Assembly: GCA_003229495.1 (NCBI GenBank)
Contig: QIEB01000092.1
Location: 1-9,637, forward strand
From: Flammeovirgaceae bacterium
GTDB lineage: Bacteria > Bacteroidota > Bacteroidia > Cytophagales > Cyclobacteriaceae
Direction of reading: 5' to 3'
DNA length: 9,637 nt
Shown: positions 5,779 to 9,637 of the stretch, one piece after another
How the letters are laid out: every line of letters starts with the position of its first letter
Position numbering within the stretch: the stretch's first letter is position 1
Program-made: the position numbers and the translations under genes
Notes under the pieces: model-generated
Databases searched by the model: none
Told to the model about the DNA's origin: nothing
The model's input: only the letters and a program-made list of their open reading frames with translations

Positions 5779-7266
5779 TTAACCCTCGAAATCTTTCATT
5801 AACTCGGGTACTTCTTTATGCATTTTTCTTTGTACCACCCTATTCATCCAAATCAGGCATATAGCGGACAGTAAAAACATAAACATCCAGCAGCTGGTCC
5901 ATAATCCGGTACCTTCCAGCAGATATCCAAAAATTATTGGGCAGAAAAATCCACCTAATCCTCCCAATACACCTACCATGCCTCCAACAACACCAACTTC
6001 TTCGGGAAAATAATCAGGTATATGTTTATAAACTGCCGCTTTGCCAATTCCCCAAATGCTTCCTATTAGGATCACCAAAACGGCAAATACCCAAACGTTG
6101 GCTTGAAAATATATTCGGGTAACTCCTTTTGCCAAAAGCTGCTTTTTTGATACCTCTTCTCCCAAACTTATTACAGACTCCTGCCAGATTTCCTTTTTGG
6201 GCCATATCAATACTCTATCATCTACATTTGTTAGACCCTCACCCTTTGCATTAAGTGGGTAACTGTTATTTCCAACGGTTATCAAGGTATCAGAAACCTC
6301 GGTAACTGTTCCATTGGCCTTAGACATAATTCCTTTCCCCGTCGAATAAATTTCCATTTTTGGTACCACCAGTAAAAAACTAATAATCAACGACGAGCCT
6401 AAAATCCAATACATCACACTGCGTGCTCCGAATTTGTCTGATAGCCAACCTCCCAGGGCCCGGATCACTCCTGATGGAAAGCTAAACAAGGCAGCAAATA
6501 TGCCTGCAGTAACCAGAGGCAGATAATATACATTTACAAAATAGGGAACCAGCCACTGTGAAAAGGCCACGAAACATCCAAACACCAGAAAGTAGTATAA
6601 TCCAAACCTCCATACCCGTAGATTTCTTAGAGGAATAAATAATTCTTTAATAGTTTTCTTGCTGGAGGCAGGTTTTTTATTGGTAGTAAAAGCCAGAAAT
6701 ATTATGCCCATTATCACCAGGGCAATTGCATAAATTACCGGTAAAGTACGCCAGCCATCGATATTTGCGCCGTTATCAGTTAGGTTGTTTAGCAGTGTCG
6801 GCGCAAAAAGGGTGGTCAGAGCAGCCCCGGCATTTCCTGCGCCAAATATCCCAAGTGCTCTTCCTTGCCAATGTCTGGGGTACCAGACAGAGGTATAGGC
6901 GATTCCAATGGCAAAGCTCACACCGGTCAATCCAAAACCAAAACTCGCTAAAGCAAATTCCGTAAAACTATTGGCATAAGAAAGAAAATACATGGGGATA
7001 GCACAAAGAAGCAGCAACAGCCCGTACACTGGTTTTCCTCCAAACTTATCGGTAAGCATTCCTGCGGGAAGCCTGAAGACCGATCCGGTTAAAACCGGAA
7101 TACCCAAAAGCCATCCGATTTCCACGGGACCCCAATCAAATACCTGGTTATCTACCAGGAACGTGACCAGCACCCCATTGAGCATCCAACACCCAAAGCA
7201 AATGGTAAATGCCAGGGTATTAAAGAATAACATTTTATGCGCTTGCGGAGTAATGGCTTGCTCCAT
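5779..7266 (-). CDS. Nitrate MFS transporter, NarK1 type with inserted domain
   Basis: The 495-residue protein is a second nitrate/nitrite porter. Arg65 ('FRLPAGML', helix 2) and Arg269 ('VIRALGGWLSDKFG', helix 8) are the substrate arginines. 'FGLTGVSFAIGIAYTSVWYP' (111-130) and 'GIFGAGNAGAA' (139-149) form the first signature; 'GMVGVLGGLGGFFCPIIFG' (429-447) forms the second. NarK1-type proteins usually have about 400 residues; the extra length is mainly a polar stretch, roughly residues 303-385, between helix 9 (about 283-301) and helix 10 (about 388-407). By standard MFS topology this loop is periplasmic. It looks beta-rich and ends with a GEEVSKKQLLAKG-like turn. The gene starts 21 nt after narI and probably shares its transcript. 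NarK1-type proteins are generally proton-nitrate symporters, which would suit start-up of respiration before nitrite accumulates. Confidence 0.9.
   Translation of the reverse strand: MEQAITPQAHKMLFFNTLAFTICFGCWMLNGVLVTFLVDNQVFDWGPVEIGWLLGIPVLTGSVFRLPAGMLTDKFGGKPVYGLLLLLCAIPMYFLSYANSFTEFALASFGFGLTGVSFAIGIAYTSVWYPRHWQGRALGIFGAGNAGAALTTLFAPTLLNNLTDNGANIDGWRTLPVIYAIALVIMGIIFLAFTTNKKPASSKKTIKELFIPLRNLRVWRFGLYYFLVFGCFVAFSQWLVPYFVNVYYLPLVTAGIFAALFSFPSGVIRALGGWLSDKFGARSVMYWILGSSLIISFLLVVPKMEIYSTGKGIMSKANGTVTEVSDTLITVGNNSYPLNAKGEGLTNVDDRVLIWPKKEIWQESVISLGEEVSKKQLLAKGVTRIYFQANVWVFAVLVILIGSIWGIGKAAVYKHIPDYFPEEVGVVGGMVGVLGGLGGFFCPIIFGYLLEGTGLWTSCWMFMFLLSAICLIWMNRVVQRKMHKEVPELMKDFEG
6112..6360 (-). other. 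Inserted periplasmic domain in the NarK1-type transporter
   Basis: Residues 303-385 of the transporter separate two hydrophobic helices that are joined by a short loop in ordinary NarK proteins. The stretch is polar, with alternating hydrophobic residues ('GTVTEVSDTLITVGNN', 'DDRVLIWPKKEIW') suggesting several short strands, and includes no cysteine. I do not recognise a named domain. The reading frame runs through it without interruption, so it is a true part of the protein and not an assembly join. Confidence 0.6.
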
Positions 7267-7287
7267 TTTTTAAATTTAATGGTCGGT

Positions 7288-8016
7288 CTAAGTATTCTTT
7301 GGTTTGTTTATTGACCATTTAGTTTCCGGGCTTCTAATTTTGTCTTTATCCCAATTCCATATTACTCGCTGATAGGGTCTCCATAGATAATCTATTGGTG
7401 CCACCAAAGCATGCATAAGCCTGGAAAAGGGAAACAAAAGGATAATAAAGTAAAAAGTGATAATGTGAAGTCTGATCAACAACGGCATTGCTGCTACTGC
7501 ATCAATTTGTGGGTCCAGCATGAAAATTGACCTAAGATAGGGAGTTAATGAAGCGGCAAACCAGGATGAGCCCCACCTGTAATCATAAGCAATCCAAAGC
7601 CCCATGATTACCTCAGCCAAGATTAAAACCTCCACAGCAATGTCCATCACAGTGGTTACCGCACGGACTCGATTATCTGTCCATCTTCGGTACAAAAAGT
7701 TTACCAGACCCAACAACATGCTTAAGCCAAAAATGAAAGCAGTTACCTCAAGGATGAGCAGACGAAGTGGTTCACTGTTCCAGGCCAGTACTCCTTCAGG
7801 TATAATAAATGCAAACAGGTGACCGAAAAACAGAAACATCATTCCCCAGTGAAATGGAACTGCTCCCCAGAACAATTTTTTTGTTTCTAAAAACCCGGAT
7901 GATAATGAAGAGATTTTGAATTTTACATACCGGTACCTGTAAATTGTGCCAATTAGGAATATTACCACGGCAAGGTAGGGAAGTGCTATCAGGAAAAAAT
8001 TATTAAAGCCACTCAT
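7288..8016 (-). CDS. narI: Respiratory nitrate reductase gamma subunit (cytochrome b)
   Basis: The 242-residue integral membrane protein has five hydrophobic segments and oxidises quinol on the outer side of the membrane, passing electrons through two b hemes to NarH. The four heme-ligand histidines are present: His56 ('PFHWGMM'), His66 ('FGHLFAF'), His184 ('RLHIITF') and His202 ('LMHALVAP'), matching E. coli H56, H66, H187 and H205. The C-terminal 'APIDYLWRPYQRVIW' is typical of the family. It starts at ATG 8016, 31 nt after narJ, in A-rich sequence without a Shine-Dalgarno site. Length is close to the usual 225-240 residues and nothing appears missing. Confidence 0.95.
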   Translation of the reverse strand: MSGFNNFFLIALPYLAVVIFLIGTIYRYRYVKFKISSLSSGFLETKKLFWGAVPFHWGMMFLFFGHLFAFIIPEGVLAWNSEPLRLLILEVTAFIFGLSMLLGLVNFLYRRWTDNRVRAVTTVMDIAVEVLILAEVIMGLWIAYDYRWGSSWFAASLTPYLRSIFMLDPQIDAVAAMPLLIRLHIITFYFIILLFPFSRLMHALVAPIDYLWRPYQRVIWNWDKDKIRSPETKWSINKPKNT

Positions 8017-8047
8017 AACTGTGAAATTTTGAATGTTTTCATTATTA

Positions 8048-8734
8048 CTAACCTTCTATATTCATCTCCGATTCAATTGAGCCCAGAAAGTCTGAGGTTT
8101 TTTTAGCTGGAGTTGTTTCAATGTTAAAATCTTGTTCAATTACTAATTGTAAAACCAATAATGGTTTGCGGTAGACGGTCCCATATTGCTCCGAAATGGA
8201 AATCAAGGTTTTATGATGCCTGATATACACCTCATTTTTCTTCCTCAGGTTCCCTGCATCAAATTCCCTGGTCATTTTTTTTAACCCTGAATAAATCAAT
8301 TTTTGGACGAGATCGTCCTTTAGTTCTTCGTCTTTCAATAATGGCAACAGTCTCAAGACATTAGGCAAGTGATCTGACAACTCCAAACCACAATCATTGC
8401 CCACTTGGCGGTGCTCTCTGCTCAGATTTACCAGCAGTTCCGCTCTTTTGTAATCATCTCCAAAAAGTAGATATCCCAGATCCAATGTGGTGATGGCCTG
8501 GACCTCAAAAGACCTGGTGTACAATTCCTGGATCTCCTCGAAGCTGGCACATTCTGAAAACCGGGTAAAATCTTCCAGGATTCTACCCGATTCAGGATAG
8601 TGCTTATTCAAAAACAACTGAATTTTTTGCACCATGCCGGTAAATCCTGCTTTAGGATAGTCGATTAGGTTGGACAACAGCGAGTAGTGATTCAAACTTT
8701 TTAATTTGTTTTGCATGGTTTTGTTATTGATCAT
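8048..8734 (-). CDS. narJ: Nitrate reductase assembly chaperone NarJ
   Basis: The 228-residue cytoplasmic protein belongs to the NarJ/TorD-like chaperones that bind the NarG N-terminus, allow molybdenum cofactor insertion and hold NarGH until NarI anchors it. Diagnostic stretches are 'LLSNLIDYPKAGF' (19-31), 'ELYTRSFEVQAITTLDLGYLL' in two parts across 70-90, and 'ELSDHLPNVLRLLPLL' (118-133), the conserved acidic-DHLP segment. The frame stays open to 8824, which would overlap the 3' end of narH by 80 nt with unrelated sequence; ATG 8734, 10 nt after the narH stop, is the better start. ATG 8716 (222 residues) is also possible; neither has a clear ribosome site. The family usually has about 200-240 residues. 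Presence of NarJ indicates a NarG-type enzyme with its active site in the cytoplasm. Confidence 0.93.
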   Translation of the reverse strand: MINNKTMQNKLKSLNHYSLLSNLIDYPKAGFTGMVQKIQLFLNKHYPESGRILEDFTRFSECASFEEIQELYTRSFEVQAITTLDLGYLLFGDDYKRAELLVNLSREHRQVGNDCGLELSDHLPNVLRLLPLLKDEELKDDLVQKLIYSGLKKMTREFDAGNLRKKNEVYIRHHKTLISISEQYGTVYRKPLLVLQLVIEQDFNIETTPAKKTSDFLGSIESEMNIEG

Positions 8735-8744
8735 GTGGGGTTGA

Positions 8745-9637
8745 CTATAGTCCTCTAGTTGCGGTTTCCTTAAAACCAAATCCAATGCTTCCTTTGGTAT
8801 CACCAGTGAATTCCAGCATTTCAATGGATTGCTCCCTGTGTGCAGCGGGTATCACAAAGCGATCATCAAACTTTGCCAATGAAGTCAGGTAATAAATCTC
8901 TTCTGCCTCTTCAGCTGTAAGACCTGTGTCTTTCATAACGGCTTTCACCTTACTCTTATCAATATCACCTACGGTCTTGTCCCGACGGTAAATCCGTACT
9001 GCCATCAATTTTTTCAGGACATGCTTCACTTTTTCTTCGTCACCAGCACTAAATAAGCTCGCCAGGTATTGCAGCGGGAACCTTGCTTGCTCAATTGTTC
9101 CCCATAATTCCGCCGTACTTGTATCGTACAGCCAGTTATCATTCCAATATTTGGCTATCGGGTTCATCTTTTCAGATTGTGCCTGATTATCGACTTCTTT
9201 CAGTGAAGCCATTACCGGAAGTAAAGGCGGCACATAGAATAACATAGGCAAGGTTCTAAACTCCGGATGCAATGGCAACGCCAGACCCCACTCCTTTACA
9301 AATTTGTAAGTGGGTGAATATTGCGCAGCCTTTATGGTTGAGTCAGCCATACCGTTTTCTTGAGCGGCAGCAATAACCGCGGGATCGTGAGGGTCGAGGA
9401 TAATACTCAATTGACGGTCAACCAAATTGCTGGTATCATCGGCAGCGGCATCATGGATTTGATCGGCGTCATAGAGCATAACTCCTAAATACCGGATCCT
9501 ACCCACACAGGAATGCATACACGCCGGTGCATATCCAGCTTCTATGCGTGGATAACATAAAATACATTTTTCAGATTTACCGGTATGCCAGTTATAGTAA
9601 GACTTTTTATAAGGGCAGGCTGTCACGCACATTCTCC
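8745..9637 (-). CDS. narH: Respiratory nitrate reductase beta subunit NarH (N-terminal part outside window)
   Basis: The gene is cut by the right edge; the visible 296 residues are the C-terminal part, compared with about 512 in E. coli NarH. NarH carries three [4Fe-4S] clusters and one [3Fe-4S] cluster that wire NarI heme to NarG. Visible cluster ligands are the last two cysteines of one group in 'RMCVTACPYKK' and a complete group 'KCILCYPRIEAGYAPACMHSC' read in two halves, with spacing Cys-x2-Cys-x11-Cys-x3-Cys as in E. coli C244/C247/C259/C263. 'CVGRIRYLGVMLYDAD', 'EWGLALPLHPEFRTLPM' and 'YVPPLLPVM' are near-identical to E. coli NarH. The first ATG seen at 9632 is internal; upstream codons (Gly, Arg) continue the conserved motif. 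The stop lies 10 nt before narJ. narG is expected next, beyond the window. Confidence 0.97.
   Translation of the reverse strand, partial: RMCVTACPYKKSYYNWHTGKSEKCILCYPRIEAGYAPACMHSCVGRIRYLGVMLYDADQIHDAAADDTSNLVDRQLSIILDPHDPAVIAAAQENGMADSTIKAAQYSPTYKFVKEWGLALPLHPEFRTLPMLFYVPPLLPVMASLKEVDNQAQSEKMNPIAKYWNDNWLYDTSTAELWGTIEQARFPLQYLASLFSAGDEEKVKHVLKKLMAVRIYRRDKTVGDIDKSKVKAVMKDTGLTAEEAEEIYYLTSLAKFDDRFVIPAAHREQSIEMLEFTGDTKGSIGFGFKETATRGL

Noticed and set aside
4157..7266. Two NarK genes as a recent tandem duplication
   Set aside because: The two proteins differ in signature motifs, helix 1-2 loop length and the inserted domain; they belong to different NarK types and were not recently copied.
8735..8824. 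Longer narJ starting at 8824
   Set aside because: The extra 30 residues overlap the conserved narH 3' end, do not resemble NarJ N-termini, and ATG 8734 directly follows the narH stop.
1..9637. Mobile element, CRISPR array, tRNA or rRNA
   Set aside because: I found no transposase, integrase, regularly spaced repeats, tRNA-like cloverleaf or rRNA sequence when reading both strands; genes are tightly packed.

Overview
The window looks like a dissimilatory nitrate-respiration locus from a member of the Bacteroidota. Four things suggest this: a fused MoaC-MoaB protein, a Bacteroidota-like TAnnTTTG promoter element, mostly A-rich start contexts without Shine-Dalgarno sequences, and moderate-to-low GC. 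The lineage is inferred from style; no marker gene is present to fix it. Gene density is high and no stretch over 300 bases lacks a gene.

From the right edge leftwards on the minus strand runs one compact unit: narH (5' part outside the window), narJ, narI, a NarK1-type MFS transporter, a NarK/NarK2-type MFS transporter, an alginate-export-family outer-membrane barrel, and a cysteine-free di-iron hemerythrin-like protein resembling RIC/YtfE. Gaps are at most about 31 nt and I see no terminator between genes, so they are probably co-transcribed. narG should lie just beyond position 9637. Read together, the unit covers nitrate/nitrite passage across both membranes (porin plus two NarK proteins), quinol oxidation coupled to nitrate reduction (NarGHI), enzyme assembly (NarJ), and probably handling of nitric oxide or iron damage (hemerythrin protein).

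On the left, two plus-strand genes converge on this unit: a MoaC-MoaB fusion for molybdenum cofactor synthesis, which nitrate reductase needs, and a membrane-anchored protein with 24-residue MORN/YwqK-like repeats. The repeat gene and the hemerythrin gene end tail to tail with only 2 nt between stop codons.

At the far left a cupredoxin-like lipoprotein gene runs off the edge on the minus strand. The 186-nt divergent region between it and moaCB holds two adjacent TGA-N6-TCA palindromes of the Crp/Fnr type. The proximal one sits about 41 nt upstream of the start site implied by a promoter-like element, so it may link moaCB to an anaerobic or nitrosative regulator.

The points most worth following up are the roughly 80-residue extracytoplasmic insert in the NarK1-type transporter, loss of the MoaC glutamate equivalent to E. 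coli E112, the paired Crp/Fnr-like sites, the ATG-less start of the porin gene, and inclusion of a porin and a hemerythrin protein in a nar unit. I did not find a clearly new defence, mobile or RNA system.
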